Source of the DNA: Oscillospiraceae bacterium
GTDB taxonomy: Bacteria; Bacillota; Clostridia; Oscillospirales; Oscillospiraceae
Assembly (NCBI GenBank): GCA_022793685.1
Contig: JAAWDI010000028.1
Coordinates: forward strand, 1-36,960
Direction: 5' to 3'
DNA: 36,960 bases
Position 1 is the first letter of the stretch. Each line of letters opens with the position of its first letter. Below the pieces are notes generated by a model. The model was not told the origin of the DNA. It saw nothing but the letters and a program-made list of their open reading frames with translations, and did no database searches. Shown here piece by piece: positions 1-7,319 of the stretch. A program made the translations under genes and the position numbers.

Positions 1-1
1 C

Positions 2-46
2 TATATCACCAAGGAAGCGCCCAACTATACGCTGAACCCGTCGTAA
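2..46 (+). CDS. C-terminal end of an unidentified gene (5' end outside window)
   Basis: An open frame entering from the left edge ends at TAA 44-46 and reads YITKEAPNYTLNPS. It is too short to identify. I call it a gene end because its last 32 bp are repeated at 188-219, just before a strong terminator, exactly as the rpoD 3' end is repeated further along the window. Another frame (starting at base 1) also stays open, to a TGA at 130-132, so the frame choice is an inference from that parallel. The product and function cannot be stated. Confidence 0.4.
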   Translation, partial: YITKEAPNYTLNPS

Positions 47-219
47 GGAAGAGCGGGCGCTTCCACCCTGTGAAGCAGGGCCGCAAAGCGTGCAAGCGTT
101 TGCGAAGCAAACCTTGCGTTTGGGCGGATTGAGTTCGCCCAAACAGGGATAAAATGGGTCCCCAAATGGGCATGGCCCATTTGGGACAGCGCCCAACTAT
201 ACGCGGAACCCGTCGTAAG
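16..219 (+). repeat. Hairpin-rich element between two copies of a gene 3' end (element 1)
   Basis: Direct repeats 16-47 and 188-219 match at 31 of 32 positions (T33 versus G205) and include the stop codon of the upstream gene. The 140 bp between them is almost wholly palindromic. Hairpins are: 47-51/60-64; 66-70/76-80; 92-103/107-117 with a one-base bulge and the sequence GCGAAGC at its tip; 118-126/136-144, a perfect 9-bp stem; and 161-171/175-185, a perfect 11-bp stem with loop ATG. The last hairpin is preceded by AAAATGGGTCCCC. The downstream copy sits 15 bp from a strong terminator, so it is probably the native gene end and the upstream copy plus hairpins the added material. No reading frame that looks like a recombinase is present. 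The architecture matches 22813-23059. Confidence 0.75.
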
Positions 220-233
220 ATAATGAAGCGAAG

Positions 234-269
234 AAAAGGTGCTGAGTCATCAATGACTCAGCACCTTTT
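234..269. terminator. Bidirectional intrinsic terminator
   Basis: A perfect 17-bp stem (234-250 with 253-269) has an A-run on one side and a T-run on the other. It therefore ends transcription of the left-edge gene on the plus strand and of the ABC permease operon on the minus strand. Confidence 0.92.
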
Positions 270-272
270 TCG

Positions 273-2774
273 TTATTCCACCGTTTCGATGGCGTCCACA
301 ATGCTCATTTTGCGAATGCGTTGCAGGGGGATACAGGTTGCCAGCAGGCAGGCTCCGATGGAGAGCAAGGCGGCCTCTACGGTTGGGACGATGGGCACGG
401 CGGCCAACTGGAGAGTATCTGTGGCTGCGGCTTCGATGAAAACCGTGCAGATATATCCGGCCATGCCGCCAAGCACGGCGGCGATAGCGCCATAATAGGC
501 TCCTTCCCATAGAAAGACTTTGTATAGGCTTCCCGTGCTCATGCCGACAGCGCGCTGCATTCCGATTTCCGCCACACGGGTGTGAATATTGGTGTAGACC
601 GTATTGGCGATATTGAGCAGGCCAATCAGCCCCACAAAGAGAATTAAGCCCCAAGCCAGAAGCTGTATTTGCTGAAAGCTCTCCGCCAGCTGGCGGTCGG
701 TATCCTCAAAGGACAGCCAGAGGGTGCCGGGATTCCGCCCCGCCAGCGCCTCCACCACGGCGTCAAACTCCGCCCGTTCGACGCCCTGCGCCAAGGCGGG
801 CATCAGCTCGTTATAGGCTGTTTTTCCTGTGAGGGCGGCGTACAACTCCTCGTTGACAATAACTTGCACGCCGTTGATGAAGCCGCTGTTGCCCACGGTC
901 AGATAGCCCTCATAGCCGTCCATGGTGTCCAGCACCTCCAGCTCCCGGCCCGCCACAGTGATGGTTTCGCCCGCTTCGACGGAGGTGTGCTCAAACTCCT
1001 GCCCTTCGAACACGATGGGGATGGGATTGCGAACCACGCAGCCCTTGCCGGACTTCAGCTTTTCCAAAAGCTCGGCGGGTAGGGAGGAAAAGAACTTATC
1101 CCAGTAGGCGCCGTTGAGCCCTATCACCTGAAAGGACTCAGCCGGCTGGAGGGGAAAGCCGAATTCAATGCCCACCGGGTAGCCGTCCGCACCTTGTTCG
1201 TAAAGGGAAAACTGCATGGCGGTCAGTTCCGCCACCTGCGGATTGTCCTCCATGGCTCGGTACTCCTCGGGAGAGAACCCCGCTGTTTCATTGGTGATGG
1301 AGTAGTCTCCATAGTGCTCTGCTACGCCGCCTCCGGAGGCGTCCAGTAGCCCAACTGCGCCTTGGAGCGCAATGAAAACGGTGATACTCATGACCAGCGA
1401 CAGGACGGTGATGGCGGTGCGGCCGCGGTTGCGTTTTAAGTTGAGGCGGGCATAAAACGCCTCAAAATTGCGTATTTTCTTCTTTTTTCGGTTCCGGCGC
1501 TTGATTTTGACGCTCCTCCCGGTCATGGCCACAGTGGGCGCAACCCGCGCCGCGTATCGGGCGGCAGGGAGGGCTGCTACAAAGGCGAAGATGAGCGTAA
1601 CGAGGGCGCTTGCCAGCAGGAAAACGCCCTTCCCGGCGCTGTTTTCCGCAATCAGGCGTGCAAGCTCGTCCTGATTTTGCGCCATGAAGATGCTGGGGGA
1701 AAGCAGACTGGTGGCGGCGGTGAGAATGCCCTTGGCAGACAGCGCGCCCGCCAGCAGCCCCACAGGGATGCCGACAAGGCAGAGCAGAAGAACCTGCGCG
1801 GTCACGATGGCATAAAGCTGCCGCTTTTCTCCGCCGATGGCCCGGAGCACACCGTATTGCTTGATTTTTCGAGAGACGGCAATCTTCAGAATGTTGTAGA
1901 TGACCAGTCCTGCGGCCAGCAGAAGCAGCGCGCCCACCATGACGCCCGCGGCCAGCAGGAAGGAAAAGCCTTCTCCGGAGGAATCCGCCGTGTCGGCGGC
2001 CTCTGCGCTGTATCGGACACCCAGAGCGTCCAGATACGGGGTGTTGTAGAGGGTGTCCAGCGCAGGGATGTTCAGTGAGGCCGTCAGGTCGTCCATGGTG
2101 GCTTGGAACGAGAACGTATCTGCCACGCGGAAATCCACATTGTAGTAGAAGTATTCCTTTGGTAGCAGGGCCTCCGCCGTTCCCGTCCCCACAATGCCGT
2201 TGATGGTTCCGGCGGCATAGCTCATGTAATTGCTCTCCGTGATGCCGACCAGCGTGAAATCTGCGGTGAAGTCATAGGATTGGGTCACTATACCATGACG
2301 CAGAGCCTTTGAGAGGGAGAGGGATATGGTGTCCCCCACCTTTCCGGAAAAGCCCAGATACCCCAGCACATCCTCCGGCAGGGTGATTTCCATGGGAGCC
2401 TCCGGCAGGCGGCCCTCCTTGACCACGGAAATGGAGGGATAGACGGCGCGGACGTCCTCCTGAAATTCGCTGAGTCCCAAATTCAGCGTGTTGTCCAGTC
2501 GCGCGCTTCCCAAGACGATATAGCTACCCACAAAGGACAGGCGGGGGTCGTTTTTCAGCGTCTCAAGCTGCTCCCCGTTCATCTGGACAAAGCCGGCGTG
2601 GCGGTTCCCGCCGATGGCGATGGCCTGCTGCTGCCGCATAGCGGCCAGCACCCCGGCGGATTGGCCGATGACCGCCGTCATCATGGTGGAAACGATGATG
2701 GCGAGCAAAATCAAAACGGAAGTGACCCGCTGGGCCAGCAGTTCCTTCCACGCCAATGTGCAGTAGTGCTTCAT
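273..2774 (-). CDS. ABC transporter permease, FtsX/MacB type, two-domain
   Basis: A membrane permease of 833 residues, the channel partner of the ATPase encoded just upstream. Residues about 18-38 form the first membrane helix. A large extracytoplasmic region follows, then a helix cluster at about 270-400 and a basic linker near 425-435. The pattern then repeats, starting with RLNLKRNRGRTAITVLSL near 440 and ending with three C-terminal helices after about 705. Two tandem FtsX-like units are typical of exporters for peptides, lipids or antimicrobials in Gram-positive bacteria. The start codon overlaps the ATPase stop by 4 bp (ATGA), so the two are translationally coupled. With the two-component genes beside it, a role in resistance to, or export of, a cell-envelope-active compound is plausible, but the substrate cannot be read from sequence. 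Confidence 0.88.
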   Translation of the reverse strand: MKHYCTLAWKELLAQRVTSVLILLAIIVSTMMTAVIGQSAGVLAAMRQQQAIAIGGNRHAGFVQMNGEQLETLKNDPRLSFVGSYIVLGSARLDNTLNLGLSEFQEDVRAVYPSISVVKEGRLPEAPMEITLPEDVLGYLGFSGKVGDTISLSLSKALRHGIVTQSYDFTADFTLVGITESNYMSYAAGTINGIVGTGTAEALLPKEYFYYNVDFRVADTFSFQATMDDLTASLNIPALDTLYNTPYLDALGVRYSAEAADTADSSGEGFSFLLAAGVMVGALLLLAAGLVIYNILKIAVSRKIKQYGVLRAIGGEKRQLYAIVTAQVLLLCLVGIPVGLLAGALSAKGILTAATSLLSPSIFMAQNQDELARLIAENSAGKGVFLLASALVTLIFAFVAALPAARYAARVAPTVAMTGRSVKIKRRNRKKKKIRNFEAFYARLNLKRNRGRTAITVLSLVMSITVFIALQGAVGLLDASGGGVAEHYGDYSITNETAGFSPEEYRAMEDNPQVAELTAMQFSLYEQGADGYPVGIEFGFPLQPAESFQVIGLNGAYWDKFFSSLPAELLEKLKSGKGCVVRNPIPIVFEGQEFEHTSVEAGETITVAGRELEVLDTMDGYEGYLTVGNSGFINGVQVIVNEELYAALTGKTAYNELMPALAQGVERAEFDAVVEALAGRNPGTLWLSFEDTDRQLAESFQQIQLLAWGLILFVGLIGLLNIANTVYTNIHTRVAEIGMQRAVGMSTGSLYKVFLWEGAYYGAIAAVLGGMAGYICTVFIEAAATDTLQLAAVPIVPTVEAALLSIGACLLATCIPLQRIRKMSIVDAIETVE

Positions 2775-3445
2775 CGGCCGGTCACCTCCGACAGAACGCC
2801 GTCCACAATGGTGAATTTCCGGTCGGCCATTGCCGCGATGCGGGCGTCATGGGTGATGACCACCAGCGTTTTTTCCAGCCTTTCCCGCACGTCCTTCAGC
2901 AGCTCCATCACCTCGCCGCCGCTTTTGCTGTCCAAGTTCCCGGTAGGCTCGTCGGCAAAGATGACGTCCGGCTTTGCGACGAGGGCGCGGGCTATGGCAA
3001 CCCGCTGCTGCTGGCCGCCCGAAAGCTCATGGGGCAGGTGGGCAAGCCGCTCTTGGATGCCGAGCAAGGCGGAAAGCTGCTCTAAATACCCCACGTCCGG
3101 TTGTTTTCCGTCCAGCAGAAGCGGCATGAGAATGTTTTCCCGCGCCGTCAGGACGGGCAATAGATTGAACTGCTGGAAAATAAAGCCGATGCTCCTGCGG
3201 CGAAAGGCGGACAGCTCCTTGTCGGAGAGGGTATAGATGTTCCTGCCGTCATAGGTAAGCTGACCGGAGGTGGGCCGGTCAAGGCCGGACAGCAGGTGGA
3301 GCAACGTGCTTTTTCCACTTCCGGACGGCCCCATAATGGAGATGAAATCCCCCTGCCCGATGCGCAGGGAGGCCCGGTTCAGGGCGACCACCCGATTTTC
3401 GCCTTCCCCATAGATTTTGGAAAGCTCCTTCACTTCGATGTTCAT
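2771..3445 (-). CDS. ABC transporter ATP-binding protein, MacB/LolD family
   Basis: A cytoplasmic ATPase of 224 residues that powers the FtsX-type permease downstream. Walker A is GPSGSGKST, the signature is LSGGQQQRVAIARAL, Walker B runs into DEPTGNLD, and the switch histidine is in VITHD. All are intact and ordered as in the MacB/LolD family. I start at the ATG giving MNIEVKELSKIYG, because an AGGAG lies 10 bp upstream; the frame is open further 5' but without family-like sequence. That ribosome site lies in the 3' arm of an inverted repeat (see 3446-3481). The gene is preceded by its own operator and promoter inside the end of the kinase gene. Confidence 0.93.
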   Translation of the reverse strand: MNIEVKELSKIYGEGENRVVALNRASLRIGQGDFISIMGPSGSGKSTLLHLLSGLDRPTSGQLTYDGRNIYTLSDKELSAFRRRSIGFIFQQFNLLPVLTARENILMPLLLDGKQPDVGYLEQLSALLGIQERLAHLPHELSGGQQQRVAIARALVAKPDVIFADEPTGNLDSKSGGEVMELLKDVRERLEKTLVVITHDARIAAMADRKFTIVDGVLSEVTGR

Positions 3446-3481
3446 AAAAAACACTCTCCTCATTTGAGATAAGGAGAGTGT
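3446..3481 (-). terminator. Terminator-like hairpin that overlaps the ABC gene ribosome-binding site
   Basis: On the minus strand a perfect 10-bp inverted repeat (arms 3472-3481 and 3451-3460, 11-base loop) runs directly into six T's and then the ATG of the ATPase gene. The 3' arm contains the AGGAG ribosome site. The proposed -10 of the local promoter (3477-3482) overlaps the 5' arm. Transcripts started there would lack that arm, whereas read-through from the kinase gene would form the full hairpin. Confidence 0.6.
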
Positions 3482-3509
3482 AAAGGGCAAATCTCAAAAA
3501 ACGCTCAAG
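3477..3509 (-). promoter_or_regulatory. Response-regulator operator and promoter of the ABC operon
   Basis: Two direct half-sites (CTCAAG 3504-3509 and CTCAAA 3493-3498 on the plus strand) lie 11 bp apart. Ten bases further is a -10-like TACACT on the minus strand (3477-3482). The 21-bp block 3490-3510 matches 5317-5337, upstream of the response-regulator gene, at 18 positions. Tandem half-sites one helical turn apart, replacing a good -35 box, are typical of OmpR-family activators. Confidence 0.65.
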
Positions 3510-4614
3510 ACCCGCAATTTATTTGAAAGGTTGCCGTCAGAAGCGCCCCGCCCTCCGGGCGGCTCTCCAGCCGAAGCGTCCCACCGTGCTTTTCACACAA
3601 AAGGCTGCTGCTGTACAGCCCCATTCCGAAATGTTCGGCGCTCTCCGTCATTTTTCCAAAGGGCTTTGGCCCATCCTTGAGGAGAGCGCCGGGCAGGCCG
3701 GGACCGTCGTCCCCGACGGAGAGGGAGAGTGCGCCATCCGCAAGGGCAAGGGTGATTTGCAGGCTTGTGCGGGCGAAGCGCGCAGCGTTTCCAATCAGGT
3801 TTTCCGCCACAGTCAAAAAGACGCTGCGGTCGATGGAAACAGCTTCAAATTCAGACACGCGAAGGGTCATGGTCAACGCAGGGGCAAGCGTCTGCGCAGT
3901 CTCCTCCAAATCGGCGTGCAGGGCGGCGGCGGAAACCGCTTCCGTCCGTACCGGAAGCTGCTCCAGCCGCTGAATACCGCTCATGGCCTCCACATACTGC
4001 TCGATGCGCAGGGTATGGCTTTCCAGGCGGGCAAGGGCCTGTTCATCCGCAGCGCCCTGCCGCAGCAGCTTGACGCTGCCCTTCAAAACGGTGATGGGGT
4101 TGCGTAAATCGTGGGCGAAGGCGGCGTTGAGCCGTTTGCGCTCCTCCGCCTGCCGCCACAGCGTACGGTTGCTTTTCAGAAGCTCTGCCCGCATGGACTC
4201 AAAGGCGGCGCAGACCTCGCCCAGCTCGTCCTTTGATACGTCCGGGACGGAAAAGTCAAGGTCATGGGCGCGGATGCGCTCTGCGCTCTCCCGCAAAAGG
4301 GCAATGGGTTGTTTCAGTTTCCAGCGGTAAAAGAGAGCTGCCGCGCCGCTCAGGCCCAAAACGGGGAAGACCACGCAGCCTGCCAGCTTGATAAACTCCA
4401 ACACATTCAGCAGGCGGGCCTGCTCCGGCGTGGGATAGGGCAGCAGGGAGGCTGCGCCGTCCGCCCCGATGAGCATACCGCCGGAGGGATACCGGGCGGC
4501 GACAGCGGTGCAGCACCACCACAGGAGAAGGGTCAGAAGCAACGCGGCCAACAGTCCCCACAAGGTGAGCAGAAAGAAGGACTTTTTTAGACTCATATTC
4601 TTCAGGCGTTCCAT
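3505..4614 (-). CDS. Sensor histidine kinase (two-component system)
   Basis: A membrane sensor kinase of 369 residues that should phosphorylate the OmpR-type regulator encoded just upstream. Two membrane helices (about 13-37 and 72-95) enclose a short extracytoplasmic loop of about 35 residues. A HAMP-like linker follows at about 96-150. The dimerisation and phosphoacceptor helix carries FAHDLRNPITVLKG with His168. The ATPase domain shows the N box (NLIGNAARFA), DDGPGLP and GMGLYSS. The short sensor loop resembles kinases that sense within the membrane or through a partner transporter. Its start overlaps the regulator gene by 13 bp. The end of the gene contains part of the operator for the ABC operon, so the module RR-HK-ATPase-permease forms one functional unit. 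Confidence 0.93.
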   Translation of the reverse strand: MERLKNMSLKKSFFLLTLWGLLAALLLTLLLWWCCTAVAARYPSGGMLIGADGAASLLPYPTPEQARLLNVLEFIKLAGCVVFPVLGLSGAAALFYRWKLKQPIALLRESAERIRAHDLDFSVPDVSKDELGEVCAAFESMRAELLKSNRTLWRQAEERKRLNAAFAHDLRNPITVLKGSVKLLRQGAADEQALARLESHTLRIEQYVEAMSGIQRLEQLPVRTEAVSAAALHADLEETAQTLAPALTMTLRVSEFEAVSIDRSVFLTVAENLIGNAARFARTSLQITLALADGALSLSVGDDGPGLPGALLKDGPKPFGKMTESAEHFGMGLYSSSLLCEKHGGTLRLESRPEGGALLTATFQINCGS

Positions 4615-5273
4615 TTATAGCCGCACCCCCAAACCGTTTCAATATAGCTGTGGAGCGTATAACGAGCCAGCTTGGCCCTGATTTTGCGGATATGCTCCAT
4701 GACGGTGTCGCTGTTCCCGCTGCCGTCGATACCCCATACGGTCTCATAAATGCGCTCCCGGTCAAATACCTGCCCCGCATTCAGAGAAAGCAGTTCCAGA
4801 ATATCGAATTCCCGCCGGGAAAGGGCGACCGCCTCCCCGTGAACGGTTATCGTCCGGGCGGAGTAATCGACGGCCAGCTCCCCGAAGAACCGCACGGTGG
4901 AACGGCGGCGCAGCCGCTCTTCCCGCCGCAGGTGGGCGGCCACCCGCGCCGCCAGCTCGTCCAAATCAAAGGGCTTGAGAATATAATCGTCCGCGCCCGC
5001 CTGAAAGCCGGCGAGCTGGTCGGACGATTCAATGCGGGCGGTAAGGAACAGAATGGGACAGGAAACATGCTCCCGTATCGCTTTGCAGACGGAAAGGCCG
5101 TCCGTTCCCGGCATATTGACGTCCAGCAGGATAAGGTCGGGCTGACTGCCTGCCTTTTTGATGGCCTCTTCGCCGCCGTAAGCCGTGAGAACGTCGTATT
5201 GCGGGGAAAAGTAAGCCTTCAGCATATCGACAATCCCCGGCTCGTCGTCCGCAATCAACAGCTTCTGCTTCAC
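4602..5273 (-). CDS. Response regulator, OmpR/PhoB family
   Basis: A DNA-binding regulator of 223 residues. The receiver domain has the acidic pair Asp9-Asp10, phosphoacceptor Asp51 in LLDVNMPG, Thr78 and Lys100 in ILKPFD. The C-terminal half (about 125-223) is a winged helix with the family pattern LSRREFDILELL and a GCGYKW end. The start is GTG, with GGAGGG about eight bases upstream. Its probable binding site, two CTTGAG half-sites 11 bp apart, occurs in front of this gene and in front of the ABC operon. This suggests autoregulation plus activation of the exporter; that is inferred from the shared site. Confidence 0.94.
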   Translation of the reverse strand: MKQKLLIADDEPGIVDMLKAYFSPQYDVLTAYGGEEAIKKAGSQPDLILLDVNMPGTDGLSVCKAIREHVSCPILFLTARIESSDQLAGFQAGADDYILKPFDLDELAARVAAHLRREERLRRRSTVRFFGELAVDYSARTITVHGEAVALSRREFDILELLSLNAGQVFDRERIYETVWGIDGSGNSDTVMEHIRKIRAKLARYTLHSYIETVWGCGYKWNA

Positions 5274-5303
5274 TGGCGCACCCTCCCTTCGGGTGTTTTT
5301 TCT

Positions 5304-5336
5304 ATCTTATCACACAAATCTCAAGAAATCCTCAAG
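5304..5336 (-). promoter_or_regulatory. Autoregulatory operator and promoter of the two-component operon
   Basis: Direct half-sites CTCAAG at 5320-5325 and 5331-5336 (plus strand) are 11 bp apart. They are followed on the minus strand, ten bases on, by TAAGAT (5304-5309) as the -10. Layout and offset are the same as at 3477-3509. Confidence 0.65.
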
Positions 5337-5421
5337 AACGGCATGTTGCCTGCACAAAAAGAGAAAGCCCCGCCTTCTTCGGTAAATCGACTGTTTGGAA
5401 TAAGAGACTGATGAATTTATA

Positions 5422-5450
5422 TTGCGAATTGCCCAAAAAAACGGTATAAT
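5422..5450 (+). promoter_or_regulatory. SigA-type promoter of the alcohol dehydrogenase gene
   Basis: TTGCGA, a 17-bp spacer and a perfect TATAAT lie 55 bp upstream of the dehydrogenase ATG. Confidence 0.8.
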
Positions 5451-5504
5451 GTACCCAGCATTATCACGGCGGCGGCCGTTAAATGGAAAGGATGGTAATT
5501 CCAT

Positions 5505-6611
5505 ATGAAGAAAATCAAGGCAAGCATCAACCGCGAGACCGGCAAGCTGGGGTTTGAGACCGTCACCATCGGCGAACCGGGCGTTGGGCAGGTGCTCATC
5601 AAGATGGTGGCCTGCGGCGTCTGCCATACGGACAGCGTGGTCATCAATGACATTATGCCCATGCCCAAGCCCACCATTGTGGGACACGAGGGCGTCGGCA
5701 TTGTAGAGGAGGTCGGCCCCGGCGTTATCGACCTGGCGGTGGGCGACCATGTGGTTATGTCCTACCCCTCCTGCGGCGTGTGCGACGCCTGCCGGGCAGG
5801 TCATCCTTACGCCTGTGAGCACTCCAGCCAGCTCTTCTGGGGCGGCGCTTATTTTGACGGCTCCCATAAAATCAAGGACGAGCAGGGCGCGGACGTGTCC
5901 GTCATGTTCGGACAGGGCTCTTTTGCGGAGTACGCCATTGCCAACAGCCGCTACTGCGTCAAGGTCGACCCCGCCGCCGACCTGAAGATGCTTTGCTCTC
6001 TGGGCTGCGGTATTCAGACCGGCGCTTCCTCCGTGATGAACGTGATGCGTCCGGAGGCAGGCAGCTCGCTGGTGGTGTTTGGCACCGGGGCCGTGGGTCT
6101 GGCGGCCATCATGGCGGCAAAAATCTGCGGATGCAGCACCATCATCGCCGTGGACATCGTTCCCTCCCGTCTGGAGCTTGCCAAGGAGGTGGGCGCGACC
6201 CACACCATCAACTCCAAAGAAGTGGAGGACGTGGCCGCAAAGGTGCGTGAATTCTGCGGCGGCAAGGGCGCCAACTTCGCCTTTGAGTCCACCGGACACG
6301 CTTCCCTCATCGTCACTGGACTGGACAGCCTGAAGAGCGAGGGCACCGAGGTGTTCGTCAGCGCCACCGGTACCCAGACCGTCACCTTTATGCCCGACCT
6401 CCAGCTTATGTCCTTCTGCCGTACCCTTACCGGCGTGGTGGAGGGCGGCTCTGACCCCCAGCGTTTCATTCCGACGCTGGTACAGTTCTATCAGGAGGGC
6501 CGCCTGCCGCTGGAGAAAATCACCAAGTTCTACAAGTTCGACGAGTTGGAGCAGGCCTTTGAGGACTCCCACTCCGGCAAGGTCATCAAGCCCGTGGTGG
6601 TGTTCGACTGA
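5505..6611 (+). CDS. Zinc-dependent alcohol dehydrogenase, NAD(P)-linked (MDR family)
   Basis: A cytoplasmic medium-chain dehydrogenase of 368 residues that oxidises alcohols or reduces aldehydes. The catalytic zinc ligands are Cys37 (in CGVCHTD) and His61-Glu62 (GHEGVG). Structural-zinc cysteines are at 90, 93, 96 and 104. The Rossmann fold shows GTGAVG, followed by an Asp at the end of the second strand (AVDIVPSR), which favours NAD over NADP. The length and the Cys-His-Thr-Asp-Ser pattern resemble aryl- or benzyl-alcohol dehydrogenases, but the substrate is not fixed by sequence. It is a single-gene unit with its own strong promoter, an AAAGGATGG ribosome site and a terminator. Confidence 0.93.
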   Translation: MKKIKASINRETGKLGFETVTIGEPGVGQVLIKMVACGVCHTDSVVINDIMPMPKPTIVGHEGVGIVEEVGPGVIDLAVGDHVVMSYPSCGVCDACRAGHPYACEHSSQLFWGGAYFDGSHKIKDEQGADVSVMFGQGSFAEYAIANSRYCVKVDPAADLKMLCSLGCGIQTGASSVMNVMRPEAGSSLVVFGTGAVGLAAIMAAKICGCSTIIAVDIVPSRLELAKEVGATHTINSKEVEDVAAKVREFCGGKGANFAFESTGHASLIVTGLDSLKSEGTEVFVSATGTQTVTFMPDLQLMSFCRTLTGVVEGGSDPQRFIPTLVQFYQEGRLPLEKITKFYKFDELEQAFEDSHSGKVIKPVVVFD

Positions 6612-6624
6612 TTTGAACCAACGC

Positions 6625-6657
6625 AAAAAGAGGCAGGACGTTGTCCTGCCTCTTTTT
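6625..6657. terminator. Bidirectional intrinsic terminator
   Basis: A perfect 15-bp stem (6625-6639 with 6643-6657, loop GTT) has A and T tracts at its ends. It serves both the dehydrogenase gene and the convergent pseudouridine synthase gene. Confidence 0.93.
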
Positions 6658-7319
6658 TATGTATCCATATACGGGAACATCGTCCACGGATATTCCTCCG
6701 GCGGCCGCTGGCAGAAGGCAAGCGCCTCCCCGGTGGCGGGGTGGGTAAAGCCAAGCCGGTACGACCACAGGGCGACGGAGCAGATGTCCGCCTCCGGCGC
6801 GCCGTACTTGCGGTCACCCCAAAGGGGCAGGCCGTGGGCGGAAAACTGTGCCCGTATCTGGTGGGTGCGCCCGGTGCGGAGGACAATGTGAACCAGCGAA
6901 GCGGCTTCCGCTTTTGCCAGCACCTCGTATTCCAGAACAGCTTCCCGCACGTCCTTGCCAAGCTCCTGCACCACATAGGTTTTGCGCTCTGCCTTGTCCC
7001 GCCACAAAAGGTCGGTGAAGGTGCCGGAAGGCTCCTGCGGCGCGCCGTGGAGCACAGCAAGATACTCCTTGCGAAAGCCGCCCTCCTGTATCTGGTGGGA
7101 CAGGTCGGCGGCCGCCCGGCGTGTGCGCGCCAGCACCATCAGACCGCCCACGGCTTGGTCAAGCCGGTGAACGGTGCGAATATTGCCGTCTGGTTCCCCC
7201 AGCGCATCCCGCACCAATTGGGGGAGTCCCTCCGGCTCGTCGGTGGAGCGGATGCCGGGGGGCTTGATACAGACGACAACGCGGTTGTCCTGATAGACGA
7301 TGTCCATGGGAACGGTCAC
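6657..7319 (-). CDS. RNA pseudouridine synthase, RluA/RluD family
   Basis: A cytoplasmic RNA-modifying enzyme of 220 residues that isomerises uridine in rRNA or tRNA. The family signature HRLDQAVGG holds the catalytic aspartate. RTGRTHQIRAQF and LPLWGDRKYG are further family blocks. It is shorter than RluD because it has no N-terminal S4 domain, so it belongs with the compact members whose exact RNA target is uncertain. The GTG start at 7319 overlaps the stop of the upstream reductase gene; an ATG four codons later (7307) is an equally acceptable start. It is the last gene of a three-gene minus-strand group. Confidence 0.9.
   Translation of the reverse strand: MTVPMDIVYQDNRVVVCIKPPGIRSTDEPEGLPQLVRDALGEPDGNIRTVHRLDQAVGGLMVLARTRRAAADLSHQIQEGGFRKEYLAVLHGAPQEPSGTFTDLLWRDKAERKTYVVQELGKDVREAVLEYEVLAKAEAASLVHIVLRTGRTHQIRAQFSAHGLPLWGDRKYGAPEADICSVALWSYRLGFTHPATGEALAFCQRPPEEYPWTMFPYMDT

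Noticed and set aside
16-219. Diversity-generating retroelement (template/variable repeat) as explanation for the 3'-end repeats
   Set aside because: Differences are not at adenines, the rpoD differences are silent, the repeats are short, and no reverse transcriptase is present.
5310-6626. A long minus-strand frame opposite the alcohol dehydrogenase gene
   Set aside because: The plus-strand gene has zinc-ligand motifs, promoter and terminator. The antisense frame reads as low-complexity His/Gly/Ala-rich sequence.
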